Part shown: positions 35,346 to 48,300 of the stretch, piece by piece
How positions within the stretch are numbered: the stretch's first letter is position 1
Layout: each line of letters begins with the position of its first letter
Assembly: GCA_026413225.1 (NCBI GenBank)
Contig: CM048553.1
Location: 130,328,190 to 130,392,189 of the forward strand
Reading direction: 5' to 3'
DNA from: Otis tarda
Taxonomy: Eukaryota > Chordata > Aves > Otidiformes > Otididae
Length of the DNA stretch: 64,000 nucleotides
The notes under the pieces: model-generated
What the model was told of the DNA's origin: nothing
Seen by the model: the letters and a program-made list of their open reading frames with translations, nothing else
Database searches by the model: none
Made by a program: the position numbers and the translations under genes

Positions 35346-37439
35346 GGGATCACAAACCAAGGAGTTCAAACAAAATGCAATTTAGGGGGAATACAAATTT
35401 AATCACAGCATTAAAACTCTGCTCCAAGATACAAACTGTGTTCTTGTTAGACTTCCTTTTCATGTTGACTTGATTATGTTTTCCAGTGACTTAGAACCAC
35501 TAAAGCGTGAAGCTTTTGTAGAGGAGCAAAGGTGGACTGAAAAATAGCTCTTTGTTCAACTGTCTTAGGTCATACACAATGTCAAAACTGGAATTAAAAT
35601 ATATTATAAAGTGAAGCTAGAGAGAGGCTGAGATTAAAAAGTTTTTCCAGAGGGAAAATTTTCCTTATTCAAGGTCAAGAAAAAAACCTGTTAATTTCTT
35701 CACCTTGAAAAGATAGATTATCCCCGCTGGGCCAAAAGGATCTTCTCACTTCCTTGTCCCTAAGCTCCGTTCATATTGACTCTCCTATTAATATAGCTTC
35801 TGTATTTTTTAAATGCTTGTATTTTGCTCTGAGGCTGTAACGCGGAAGTCAAATTCTGCCTTTGTGTTCTGGCCACTGGACTTGATAGGACAGGAATTAA
35901 ATGGAGGCATTGAGTCTTCCTCCACCCCCCTACCCCCGTCTGTTTATGTGTCTCTGTAAAATTTGAAAAGCTCGCTTCAGCTTCTGCAGCTTCTCTCCTC
36001 CGGCTTTGCCTCCCCACCCGGTGCATTAGCTAGGGTGTTAGTGGAAAGGGTTTGTTATTTCAGACACATACCATCGCCTGTTGCCCTCACTTCTCCCCTG
36101 CACTTGCACAGGGCACGGAGACAACTTCATACTTTCATTTGTATCAGTTACACACACAGGATTTAAATTCATCCCTTTCTCTCTATAGACTTTTTTTTTT
36201 TGTCAGATAACTCAGTAAATGCTAAATAGCAAGTATTATTGCCTTCAGCTAGCATTAATATACTACATCTGTTTTTCTTTAGAAAATCTCATTGAGCTAA
36301 ATGTGACGAGGGAAGTGTGTTTTCAGAGCAGTAGCTCTGGTATTTGTTCTCTATTTGTGAGTGACGTTATGCAGTTCAGAAAAAATCATGCCAGGCTGTT
36401 TCAGTTACTGCCAAAAGAACATAGACAGCGATTCAGTGCCCAGATCTATTGCTGCCCAAAACCATATCTTGTCCTATTTATACTTTCACAAACGAGGGTC
36501 TTGCTTACAAGAGGAGTTAGGTGAATATTGTGTTCATGTGCTATTTGATAATGAATTTGTCCAGCTGTTTTACATTCTGCTGTTCTTTTATTGCAAGCAT
36601 TGAAAATTTAAGGTTTTAAGTGGTGTAGATAGTTTGTAACAATCAAGTAAAAAATCTCAGTTTCTTAAATTATCACTGCTCACATTGGAATTAACTTTAC
36701 TGGAAATACTGAGTGCCACAAAATACCTTTGTCTACAAAGCAAGGGAGTTGGCCATTTCTGGCTATTCAGTACACCAAACCTATAAATATTGATTACTAG
36801 ATTCTTAAACACTTAAACTATGTTTAACAAAGAAGACTCATCTACAGACTAAAAGACTAATTAAAATTAAAGTGGAATCTCTTTGCATCAGGACTCAAAT
36901 TAGGGGTTTACTAATTGGTATCAACTAACGGTGCAATTGTTTGGGGCTTTTTCATCAACACATGCCAAGGGGCTGAAAAACTCAAAAAACAATCATATAT
37001 GAGTAGCACTTTTGTTAGTTTGAAGAAAAACAGGAGAAGAAGTTTAAATCTGTCTGAAGGCCTAACGAAACAGTAGCCTGATGCCTGTCTGGAGAGGATG
37101 GAACCTGTGTAAGGGGAACTCTGCCTGTGTGAAGTGCAGGAATGAGAGAGCTGGTGCTGGAAGTCATGCACGCAGAGGGCCCTCCACTGGGAAATATCAG
37201 GAATAAAACTTCCCGTTGGCTAACACAGGTGTAGTGAGAAGTGGAACTTAATGAAAATTTCTCCAGCTTTCAAAATTCGGTAAATACAGTAAATTGATAT
37301 ATCATAATTGACTACTACAGTTTCCTTTTTGTTTCTACGGTACTATAGTTTGAAAAGACACTGCAATACTGGTGCATAATGTATGTGATTTAGATTGGGA
37401 AAAAAAGAAAGAAAAATAAGAGAAAAGTAAGAGAAAATA

Positions 37440-37665
37440 TTCTACCCACGCTCATGGCCCCTGCCCGTCCACGAGCAATCACGAGCTGGGTTACACAGCT
37501 GGCCCTGATGGTTTTCATGTGGTGGAGTGGAGCCCACAGATGGCGTGGGGCAAAACAGCCTTCATCCCTGTCGCTGTGCTGGCGCAGGGTGCTCTGGAAG
37601 ATAGGGTGCCCTGAGCTTTTGAAAGCACCTTTAGTACTTCCATCTAACATGGATGTCTGACTGCC
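37440..37665 (+). other. GC-richer intergenic patch, function unknown
   Basis: A second G+C-richer patch with CpGs and overlapping short open frames on both strands (68 codons plus, 86 codons minus). No homology is recognised. It lies 4.7 kb upstream of the GDAP1 promoter. Confidence 0.25.
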
Positions 37666-38300
37666 TCATGAAGTGAGATGTTAATGGGCTAATTTCAACA
37701 TTTCAAAAAACTAACTGAAATATTTTGCCTGTTAATGTTTGCACAAAGGTAATAAGCAAACAGCAAGAATTAAGGCTGAAGAAATAAGAATTTCCTTATT
37801 TAAAAGAGAACTACATTTCTGTGTTGTCTTAATGATTAATGCTGTTAAAAGTAGTGGCTCTTCCTGAGTGGCAGCTATTTTTTTACTTATTAATGAAAAT
37901 GTTTGGAAGTACACGATAACCATTTAGAGTACTTTTAAACTATTTTTGTGAGCAGTTGTCTGAAAAGGATCAAATGTTTAGTTTAAAGTCATTTACAAAC
38001 TAACTTATAAAAGTTTTCAGAACGTTTTCAATAGAAAGTGTAACCAAGATTTTTAGAAATTTTTGAAAATGGTTAAACTTTGGACTTGTTTAAGGGATGG
38101 AAAGAATCTGTTTTCTGTAATTTTTCAGGAAAGTTATTTTAAAATGATTTTCCAGTCAAAGAAAATACTGCATGAGACTTCAAAGGACATTTTACAAAAT
38201 TGTATTTAACTCCTTAGATTTCTTTAAGGCTTTCTGTGCTTGATTGTCATCCCAGTTACTGGATCTTTGTATTCTGCAGTGTGATTGTAGTAGCATTTGA

Positions 38301-38370
38301 ACAGGCCTAAGACCTGATAGATGATCCATTGAAGTCAGTACCCTTTAACTTTGGTGGACTTTGTTTCAGC
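38301..38370 (+). repeat. Remnant of an old amniote interspersed repeat
   Basis: It contains GACCTGATAGATGATCCATT followed by GAAGTCAGTACCCTTTAACT and TTGGTGGACTTTG. It follows the GATCC...ATTGAAGTCAATGG...GACTTTG layout of old amniote repeats and is much diverged. Confidence 0.4.
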
Positions 38371-41300
38371 ATCTGAATAATCTATTTTACTAGCTCAAAG
38401 TTTCACGCTCTGTTTTTGACCACAGACAATAGCTGGAAGATACTATTTTTTTACATTTATTTTTTATGCTGTGGTAATATGTGAATTTTTTTAACGGGCA
38501 GCCAGAACTCAAAGTGCTAGACAGTGCTGTGCAAACACGTAACATGATGGCAGTCTGCTCAACAAAATGTCATCACTGTTAGATTAAAAACAGTCTAAAA
38601 ATCAACACCTGGATGTTGTGCACAGAGGTACAGAGCACAGGAGAACTTTTTAATGGAATTTTTACTCATGTGAGTTACACATCTAAGTTAACGTGAGGGA
38701 AGATGAGCATGTGAAGTGATGATACAGAATTGTTCCTAATAGCTCAGTAATGATCATGTTCCTTAGCCAGGCATATTGCACATATCCACAGAGACAACAA
38801 ACACAGACAAGTACATAACACCATGTTTTAGCTTTTTTGAATTGGGCTGTTATGCTAGACTTTATAATTTGAAGATGCTGTTTGTATAAAAGCTTGAGGA
38901 GTGATAGACTAGATAAAGCTGCAATGATAATAACTAGATTTTAAGGTTTGTAGCTAAGAAATTGTCACTTTTGCACCTTATATAAATATATTATATGTAT
39001 TTCTGTGCTTGATTAAAAAGTCTGATATATCAGGAAAATTTATTCCAATCATCAAAACTGTTGTAGTTTTTATAGCATTAGAACAAGGAATATTTTTATT
39101 ATATCTCAAGAAGTAGAAATGTATGCAATCACTACTATTTTGAAATTGGCTTACTATAAAACTACTAAGAGTAATTTTATATATGAAAAATAATTATTAA
39201 GCAGTATTTCTGAAGTATTGCCATATGAAACTCCTTCTGCATGGAACAGGTTTGACTACGGTATTTAGGGAAAAAATTGGCAGAATTTTGTGGTAAAATC
39301 CCTGAAGAAAACCCAATATGATATGTTAAGTAACTTTGAAAGTGACTAAATAAATTCTATTAATAGGTGGATTTTGTTGGTTGTAAAATGGTAACTGAGT
39401 AATTATATTTATTGAGAATATGCATCAGCAATCTAGAATTACTTAGTTGGCGTCCCTCCAGGGTTTTATATGCAGTTAAATTAGGGCACAGATAGTCTCA
39501 ACTGTGACTGTCAAGATATAAATTTGCTCTCACTGTTTCTAAAGAGTTACATATCTAATTCATCAGTCTTCGTATTAAATGCAGGACTTGTGTCAATATT
39601 AAAGCCTCACCTCTGTACCTGAATTCAATGCTGTGGGTTTTTTTTGGCTCATGGCATCGCCAGTAATGCAGCATCTGCAACTGGAATTTAGCCAATAACT
39701 ATTGATGACAGAAGGTCCAGAACAGAACCTGTCTTACTTTCCCAACCAGTATTAACTCCTGCACCACTGTCAGTTAGGCCAGTTCAGCACTTGGAACTGA
39801 ACCAATGCTTCTGTTAATGATGCATACACCGAATCCAGCTAATTTTCAGTTATAATGGCTCTGGCTACATAGAAAAAAGCAAAACATTTTTCCCCCTGTA
39901 ATGTAATTAAACTTAGTTTTCAATATGCAAAGGAAAAAAAAGATCTGATAAGAAACAAATTGTCATTTTTTACTGTCAGCAATAACTTTTATGACACATT
40001 CGGCCTAGATGTTTCCTGACAGTATCGTAGAGTGAGTGGTGAAGTAAGGAAGAAAACCACCAGAATACTGATTTCCAGATCTTTGACCAAATTTCTACTT
40101 CAGCTTATTAAGTTGATTTTGGTACTGCTTATCTATTAGTAACACCTGTAAATGTTATTTTCTTTCCATGATGTAAAAATATGTGCATAAAAAAAAACTG
40201 TAGAGGGGTGTAGGTATATTTTTGTAAACATGTATGGGATACTAAAAAAGGCCCAAGAGAGGCCAAGAGGCAAGAGAAAAAAAAGAAGAAAGAAGGGCAA
40301 GAATATCAATATGGTAAGAAAAGTGATTTATCACACAGTGCTAGCAGTTTGCTTGCAACACCAATGTGCCAAGATGCCGGTCAGATTTGCAGCTGTGTGG
40401 CTTTGTGCCTTGCACTGCTTTTCTATTCATTACATTTACAGATTAAAAAATACCTTGAGGGAGACTAACATTCATTTCAGTTGTGTGAAGCTTTGTGTAA
40501 AAGCACGTGGAACAAGGTTTTCCAGGATGCTGTGAGCTTTTTCATAACCTGGCCCTTTTGCTTGCTTTTCTTCATATATGAGAAGGCAGAGGGGCTTGGG
40601 AGCAAACATAGGTGGATGGATAGGTGCTTGCCCTGAAGAAAAAGGCATCAGCCCCTTTTTTTTTTCTTCAGCGGCTCTGGAGGGAGAAGGGACTTTGCAT
40701 CGAATTTCTGGAAAAGGGAGGCCTCGTGTGGTCAGTCCTGAGAAGAGCTGCCTGCAGCTCAAAAATTACGTCTTGAGGTATCCAATGCTCTGTTCTTTGC
40801 CTTGAGATATTGTAAGATCTAGCTGTACAGCAAGCAGTCTGTGAGAATACCGGTGTATCAGCGAGTCATAGGTTAAAGCCCTTGTGCATGAGAGGGTATT
40901 CCAGCATTCTTACCGTAGACATATATCTTGGAGAGAAATAAGTCCAGTCATAATGTATTTCTCTCATGCCACTGGCTGCATTCTTATTATCAATTCTAAG
41001 CATATTCTCCAAATTTTCAAAGAATTACAATTAAATTAAATTTCCCAAAATTCAGGATTTACCATCAGTAACACACTGACTACTATCAGCTGGCATTTAT
41101 GAGAAGCCTTTCATTGTGCTTGCCCTTCTGAAGAGATTATTTCTGTTTGTGACTTTAGCTGAGAGTAGTCTCTGGGAAGGCACAGGGCTGCCCGTGTGCC
41201 CACTCATGTGAACAGTGCGGGGCTAGAGGCTGGCTCTTTGTTTCTTCCCTTTTGATATATAAGATTTGTCCATTACCTTGTCTCTTTCAGTGACTTAAAT

Positions 41301-41984
41301 TCACTCCCTTGCTTAACATTACTCAAAATTTCCCTTAAAATCAAATGTACTTGTTACTGCGATGTGGCTCTCGACATACTGTGTTCAGGTCCTCAGGACA
41401 CTAATGGTGGGATTCATCTTGTATGTAGAAACTGCATGTGGGAGTGGGTTATCCTGTTCACGTTTATTGTGGATCGAGTCGTCAGGATGCAGAGAACAAT
41501 ATTCTGGACTCTGTAATCTCACCATGGTTTTTAGTTTGCTCATCTCCCTGATGCAGCAGGTAGCGTTTGATGAGTAAGGCATGTACTATCAGCAGTTGCG
41601 TCTTCTAAACTATCTCCAGTGTGAGACGAAAAGGAAGCATTTTCTGATGATGTTTATCAGGTGCTTTTGAGGACCCTGCTTCACACAGGAAAAAAAAAAT
41701 TCGTGCAAAATTGTTATTCTTTCTAATTTTGTCTAGAAAAAAAATAATAATTGAGAAACCTTATCTCCTGAGATTGAAAGAACACATCTGGAAGCAAAAG
41801 AAGTGTGTATTATTCTAGACCTTTATTTCTTCTTGCTGTAACTTAAATGCATTTTGCAATAGAGTGTTTATACCCATAGGGTCCAGTTCAGGATGTCTTC
41901 TGGTAATATTGATTTATTTTTTTTTTTTTCTCCCAACAGCGTGATGCCAATGTCCCTGAAATTTCATAGTGGAAGTACTTGTTC

Positions 41985-42036
41985 AAGAAAAAAAAAAAAA
42001 AAAAGAAAGAAAGAAAGAAAAAAAAAGGGAGGGAAA
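41985..42036 (+). repeat. 52-base homopurine tract upstream of GDAP1
   Basis: An uninterrupted purine stretch: a long A run, then four GAAA-type units, more A, then GGGAGGGAAA. It sits at the left edge of the GDAP1 CpG island, about 300 bases before the start codon. Confidence 0.9.
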
Positions 42037-42334
42037 TGCTGCCGTGTGACCTTGTTACCCGCGCATCCATCTTCCTGCGCTTCCCTGGGGGATGCTGTAG
42101 ACGCTTTTACAGGCGGATTCCCGTCGGAAGGGCCCTCCTCCAAGCGGCGCGGGGCCAGCCTGCGGGCGAAAGGGACTGTCCCCCTCATCCCCCGGGCATC
42201 CCCCTTTCTTTTAATTTCCAAGAGCAGGCCGGCGCGGGGCGGGCACGGCCGCCGCTGCGCCCCTCGCGTAGGCCGCCTGCCACGCCCGGCGCAGCGGGCC
42301 GGGCCGCGCCGTGTGGGGCCGCGGCGGGCCGGGG

Positions 42335-42385
42335 ATGGCGCCGCTGGTGCTGTACCACTGGACGCAGTCCTTCTCCTCGCAGAAG
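42335..42385 (+). CDS. GDAP1: GDAP1 coding exon 1
   Basis: It encodes MAPLVLYHWTQSFSSQK (17 codons) and ends at a GTGAGG donor (42386). Start context is good: G at -3 and G at +4. An in-frame TAG at 42269-42271 closes the frame, with no ATG between it and 42335; an in-frame GTG is at 42311. Human exon 1 encodes 39 residues, so about 22 residues preceding the GST fold are missing here. Confidence 0.88.
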
Positions 42386-45300
42386 GTGAGGCGGGGGGGG
42401 GGGGCGGCGGGACGGCGGCCTGCAGGCCCCGGATCGCCTCTTCCCGGGGGGCCGGCGGGTGACAGCGCCGGGCGCGGTGCCGGCAGCCCCTGCCTGCCCG
42501 CCGCGGGGCCTGGGCGGGAGGGAGGGAGGGCGGACAGCGCTGGTGGGCCGCACCCGCGGCAGGGCAGGGCCGGGCCGGGCCGGGCCGGGCCGGGCCCCAC
42601 AGAGGAGAGCCGGCTGCTCGGGGAGTGCTGCTCCTGGTGTAACCCCGGGTGTCCCGTTGCAGGTGCGCTTGGCCATAGCCGAAAAAGCCCTGAAGTGCGA
42701 AGAGCACGATGTAAACCTGCCGCTGAGTGAGCACAACGAACCGTGGTTCATGCGCTTAAATGCCTCTGGAGAAGTACCTGTCCTGATCCATGGGGAAAAC
42801 ATCATTTGTGAGGCCACGCAGATTATCGATTACCTTGAAGCAACGTTTGTAGATGGTAATCCCATAGGCGTTTCAGTGTGAAATCTTTCCCCACGTACCT
42901 GTGCGTGCAGCGGTGTTGGGGTCAGCTCTGTATCATTGTGTGTTGGTTTGTTCAGGACCAGAAAACATGTATAGCCTCCCAAGTAAATGGGATGTCCAAA
43001 TAGTTGGTGGTTTGGGGTAAAACCGCTTTCCTTTAAAATGAACTGATGTCCTTGCCGCACCTTTACAAGCAGCTGTAAGTAAAAACCCATCACTGTCCTC
43101 CTTACCCCTTCAGGGAGGACAGAGAAGGCAGTAATGGCAGCGCTGCGCTGGGCGAGCCCTGTGGTGAGGCTACTGTGAAAAATAATCATAGAATCATAGA
43201 ACAGTTTGGGTTGGAAGGGACTTTTAAAGGTCATCTAGTAATGTGTTGAACAGAGAGCTGCATAGCTGCTGTTGTTGGGCAGGTCCTGCTTCTCTGCGGG
43301 AAAGAAAGATGCTTAATTCCAGAGTAATCTTGGGTGGGAAAAGGAAGTAGAATGTGTAAATTATTTTGGGGACCAAAATGGGGTGAAGAGGTAAAAAAGC
43401 AGGAAGAAAAAACTTCGAAGTGATCAGTCACATGCAAGCTTTTGAAATTCTTTGTGTCTCTATTGCCAGAAAACAGACTGCCTCAATTTTTGAAGGAAAT
43501 GCAGAGTTGTATTTTTTCAGAAGTGGAGAGGCAGCATATTGTATTTCAGAGGTTTAGTGCTGCGATTTGTAAGGCATGAAGAGAACTTCATTGCTGGGTG
43601 AACATAATATGTGTTTAATGCTAACATTTTCATCAGTTGAGGCCCAGGTAGATCAAGGGCAGGGTAAAACTCAATCGTGTACAGGAATTACTACAGCATT
43701 GCAGCTGTAGTAATGTTTCAGCCATAACAACTTCCTAGAACTTCAGTTGTGCCCTATTGCGAGAAGGCCAAAGAGTTGTATGTCATGGTCGCCCATTCCT
43801 AGAAGTACAAAATAGATACTCAACATGGTTGTCTGATTTGAAGACCTCTTAAATATGTGTTCATGTGGGTTGCTGCATAGGAACTGGAATTATTCATACA
43901 TTTTAAAATGAAATATGTGTATATATGTCTTTCTCAGCTGTGATAACACCGTTGAGTTACAGAGGGGAGCAAGTGAAGCTTTCTTAACTGTGGCTCTATC
44001 ATCTGTGCAGTTGGACATAATTGAAGTAACTTTGGAAATCCTGCTTTTGGTCAATCACATGGTTCTTCTTTTCTTAATTTCATTTTTAATTTTGTATTGC
44101 AGAGGAAGTACCGAGATTAATGCCAGAAGAAGGGAGCATGTATTATCCAAGGGTGCAACACTATAGAGAACTTTTAGACTCCTTGCCTATGGATGCCTAC
44201 ACGCATGGCTGCATCCTGCACCCCGAGTTAACAGTGGACTCCATGATTCCAGCTTACGCTACCAGCAGAATTCGTAGTATGTACTGGTACAGCTCTGAAT
44301 GCTTATCAGTTAATAGGATGTTGCATTACATTCATCTTGAGTCTTCAGTGCACCTTAAGCAGCATAGATTGAGCACAGATTTCCAATTTTAGTTACAGTC
44401 CTTGATAATTTATGCATATACTTTTTGTTGATTTTTTAGTCTGTTGTGATTTGAAAATGGGAAAGAGGAAGTAATTTTTAAAGTGTCCGTGGAATTAATT
44501 TTCCTAATGGTGGAAAGTGTGCTGCTCATGCATAACAGAGAATGGCAACTATGATAGCTGGGAATATTTTATCTTCTGATCTTGCTGTTTATGCTTATAG
44601 AGCAATTTATAGGGAACAACTCTATTACTGCTCCCATCAAACCACTACACTGAAGGAAACTTTTTTTTGTGATTGTAAACTTGTAATAAGTTTACCTATT
44701 AAAGCAATTGCTTTCCTCTCAAAGTGGTGCAAATGCAGATTAGCTTCAATGAAATAGAGTTTGTTTATCTTAATATATTATAAGAGAATCATCAAGCTCT
44801 TTTTTTTGTCTGAGAAATGTGCTAGTGTCAACTTGGTGCCTGGAGTAGCGAGGGAAAAAAAAGTGTGAAGAAGTAAGTAGCTTGGGTTCATCAGACCAAT
44901 GGAAATTGTTAAAGGACAATTTAAACCAAAATCTTGGGTGCAAATAACACAACAACATAGAATCAAGATAAAGGATGAACTGGTGGTCTGTTAGAATCAA
45001 TGGTAAAATGTCCTTTGACTTCCTTGGGATGTGTATTTTACCTGATAGATTTTTGTATTTTTTGCCATGAAAAAAATATTGTAAGGGCAGAGGAAATAAC
45101 TGTAGATTGTGTTGCCCAGTCCTCTTTATAACAGAGAAACTCCTGAAATGAACTCCTGTTTCAAATCCAGTAGTTTGCAGGAAAACTTAGTTTAAACAAC
45201 ATTCAGTGATACTCAGAAAAAAATCCTTGGCAAAGAATTTTTCAGTTCTCATAGCTCTTTCTTTCTTTTTTTTTTTTTTTTTTTCTTTTTCCTTTTTTTC

Positions 45301-48300
45301 CTGGGTTTGGATGCCTGAAGTGAACAGCAGATTCTGTTCACTTTGGTATCGGATAGGGATATAAATATTTAATTCTTTATTCTTTTTTTTTTTTTTCACC
45401 ATATGTATGTTCAAGGGTTACAGTGTTACTTTCAGCCACAGACCTGCACTGGGAATCCTCGTTCAGCTTGTTACGGGTCACAGCCTCAGTCTAGCCTGTC
45501 AGAACTGCTTGCAACCTTACAAGAAACATGGCCTGTATCTTTTGCTTCAGTTTATGTTTTACATTGGACTGTGTTGAAACGTTGATTGGTTGCTTAGGCT
45601 GAGTTTATCAACCAGTCCAGACCACTGGGTATTAGTGGCATGTTTTTTCTTTATTTGTGTCCCTTCTAGTCTTTGTGGCATGGGAAACTTTAATTGATGC
45701 TTTTACGTTTCCTTCTAAGTATTACGAAAGCACTAAATAGTTCTAGGACAAGGATCAAATCTGGAGAATATGGCTGGATGATGATTCACTGTTTACAGTT
45801 ATGTTCTGAGATAATTGATTTTTTTTTGTCAAAGTCAGTGATTTATAGAATGTTGATTTTTTTTTGTATGATATTTTAGAATGCTCTGTAGAACAAAGTC
45901 AAATACTGCAGATACTTTTAAATGTAATACAACTATGCTATTACCAAGTGCGTAATATCATAAAAGATGAGACTGTGTTAGTTTGAAGTTCTTTTTCCAG
46001 CAAACTGTGTTATCCTCCTCCTTAAAATTTTTGGCAAGTCAGTTCTCTTATTAGCCACGCCATTATGTTGTCAGAAGTGAAGTCAGGCAGTAAGTTTTCC
46101 TTACAGCTGCAGGAGTTTAGTTTTCTTTCTGTCTGCTGGAAACTTCTTGAGCATTGCAAAGTATTTAGAAGTCAGTGTTGATGGTCCAATGATCAGTGGT
46201 TATTTAAAAATAAATCCTTAATAAAAAGTATCTGGAGAGATTTAGAATGGGTAATTTCTGCAAGAGTAATTAGCATTCTTTTTTTTTTACTGAAGTAACA
46301 TGAATTATTCTCTTATATCAGTATCCTATCTGGTTTTTTTTGTTTGGTTGTTTTTTTTTTTTTTCCCAAATATGGATACTTACTGTTTATTGAACAATTG
46401 TACTTTAGCGGTAGGCATTATTGATAGTTTTTCTGTTTTCCTATGACAATAGTCAGTGTTTTTATTACTGTTCACTTCACAATGTTGTCTTGTGTTCTGC
46501 TGACCGTATGTATTCTTCCCCTCTAGCTTCTAGTTGGTATAAATTGTTGTCAGTTTACATACACTTGTTCATATTGGTAGAACTAAAATTACTACTTGTC
46601 TAAATTGAGATGTTTTCTTATCTTTGTATACTTAAAGCATAGCCTGCTTTCTTGATTTGAGGCATTTTTTAAAATAGCTCGTGGGTGTTCCTAAGCAATT
46701 CCTTTGCTTGTTCAAACTTCTCCCAGATGGTTTACTTTTCAGCTTTGAAAAGCTGATCTTTTTCAGATGTGATGCTGCCTGTCTAGATATAATAAGCCAC
46801 CAGCGAGTTTTGTATTATGTTTATGCATACCAAAAACAATTAAGTAATTAATTGCATATATATAAAATTTTAGTTGTGTGATTACACCCTTCAGTTTCTT
46901 CATATACTATGGTGAAAGATGGCTTTCACAGTCACAGTCATGTCAGGTTGAAACAAAGAACATATAAAACAAGTGAGTTCATTATTCTCTAGTAAGAATT
47001 TTTTATCAGTTTAATTTATAAGACTTAATTTGAACTAATCTTAAAGTACTAGCGAGAGGTGATTCATGCCCTATAATTATTCTTTTGCTCTCAGTTTATT
47101 ACCAGAAATTTATTTTTAGAAGATAACTTATTATTCACTATCTTTTGGTATTCTAGGTCTGTAAGTATGGCATTTTCAAGCCCCATTTTAAAGAGAGAAA
47201 AGGCGGTCAATTTGGGTAGCAGTTAAATTTTCCAAAACATGATGTTTTTGAATCTCAACTTAGTGGTGATGCTTCATTGAAGTACCACTTCCTGTTTCTT
47301 CAGTGTCGTATTTGTCCACAAGCTATTGATCAGTTCCTGTGGATTGCATTATGGGTATATTTGGATATCTAATGTCATTCTTTTGATTTTTTTTATGTAT
47401 CAGGCCAAATAAGTAACACAGAATCAGAGTTGAAGAAACTTGCAGAAGAAAATCCAGACCTTCAGGATGCCTATATAGCAAAACAGAAGCGCCTTAAAGT
47501 AAGAAAACTCTTTATATTCTTCCTCCTTTATTATGAGCTTGTTAGTGTCAGATTTTTTCTGTCACGATGTAAACATTTGTTTCACCTGTCATTACCAGTA
47601 ATGTCATGCAGTGATTTAAGCGTACAAGGCATGAAGCAGTCTGTTCCCCAGATCAGCTACACACTTCAAGTGTGTGCTGACGTGTTGCACTGGTCCCACT
47701 GACTTCAGAGGTAAGTACACATCAGTGCTGGTTTTGGGCTGTTGAGCACCCTGCAGTGTGAGGCAAACCTCGATATCTGGCATCTCCGATGTTTTTCTTC
47801 TGTTACCTGAATTGCCACCAGTATTCAAATGCTATCCAGCTGACCACGTGGAGAAAATAATCACATTTTATGAATAAGTGCTGTAGTAGCTAAGTAAAAG
47901 TTTCTCTAAGAAAGGTATAAACTCTGTACAATGATTAAAACACTAACCTGTATATCTATTTAGTCTAAACTGCTGGATCATGATAACATAAAATATCTAA
48001 AGAAAATACTGGATGAACTGGAAAAAGTTTTGGATCAGGTTGAGACTGAATTGCAGCGGCGAAACGAGGAAACACCAGGTAAGGAATTAGCCTTGCTAAG
48101 TCCTATTGATGCTTATGTTTGGGAAGATCAAGTAAACTTGTTGACAGCACCATTATAGGACCTGTTTGAATGTATCCAATTTGATACTTTTAGCATATAC
48201 TGACCTAACATCACAGAAGGGATCAATACTATTTTAAATACTAGTTTAGTTTACTGCTGCTCTCAGTGAGTTCTCACTGTCTTAGGAGAGTGCTTGATCA

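Larger units (their letters stand above)
42050..42670 (+). promoter_or_regulatory. GDAP1: CpG island and probable promoter of GDAP1
   Basis: About 600 bases of dense CpG cover the 5' flank, coding exon 1, intron 1 and the start of exon 2. A GC-box-like GGGGCGGGC lies at 42236-42244, about 90 bases before the start codon. No TATA box is evident. The left boundary is the purine tract. Initiation is expected inside the island, upstream of 42335. Confidence 0.75.
44277..47403 (+). other. GDAP1: GDAP1 intron 3
   Basis: 3127 bases, GT-AG, AT-rich. It contains a polypyrimidine tract (45255-45302), other T runs (45385-45397, 46351-46364) and a probable old repeat remnant at 44992-45030. No exon-like segment is seen. 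Confidence 0.9.

Noticed and set aside
41910-41940. Strong-looking splice acceptor (T run then CCCAACAG) upstream of the GDAP1 island
   Set aside because: There is no upstream exon or donor to pair with it, and the sequence that follows is not exon-like before the purine tract. It is probably a chance match.
41964-42817. Minus-strand open frames of 130-256 codons across the GDAP1 island
   Set aside because: They are compositional shadows of the CpG island and GDAP1 exons, ending in poly-F/K from the purine tract. There is no family resemblance.
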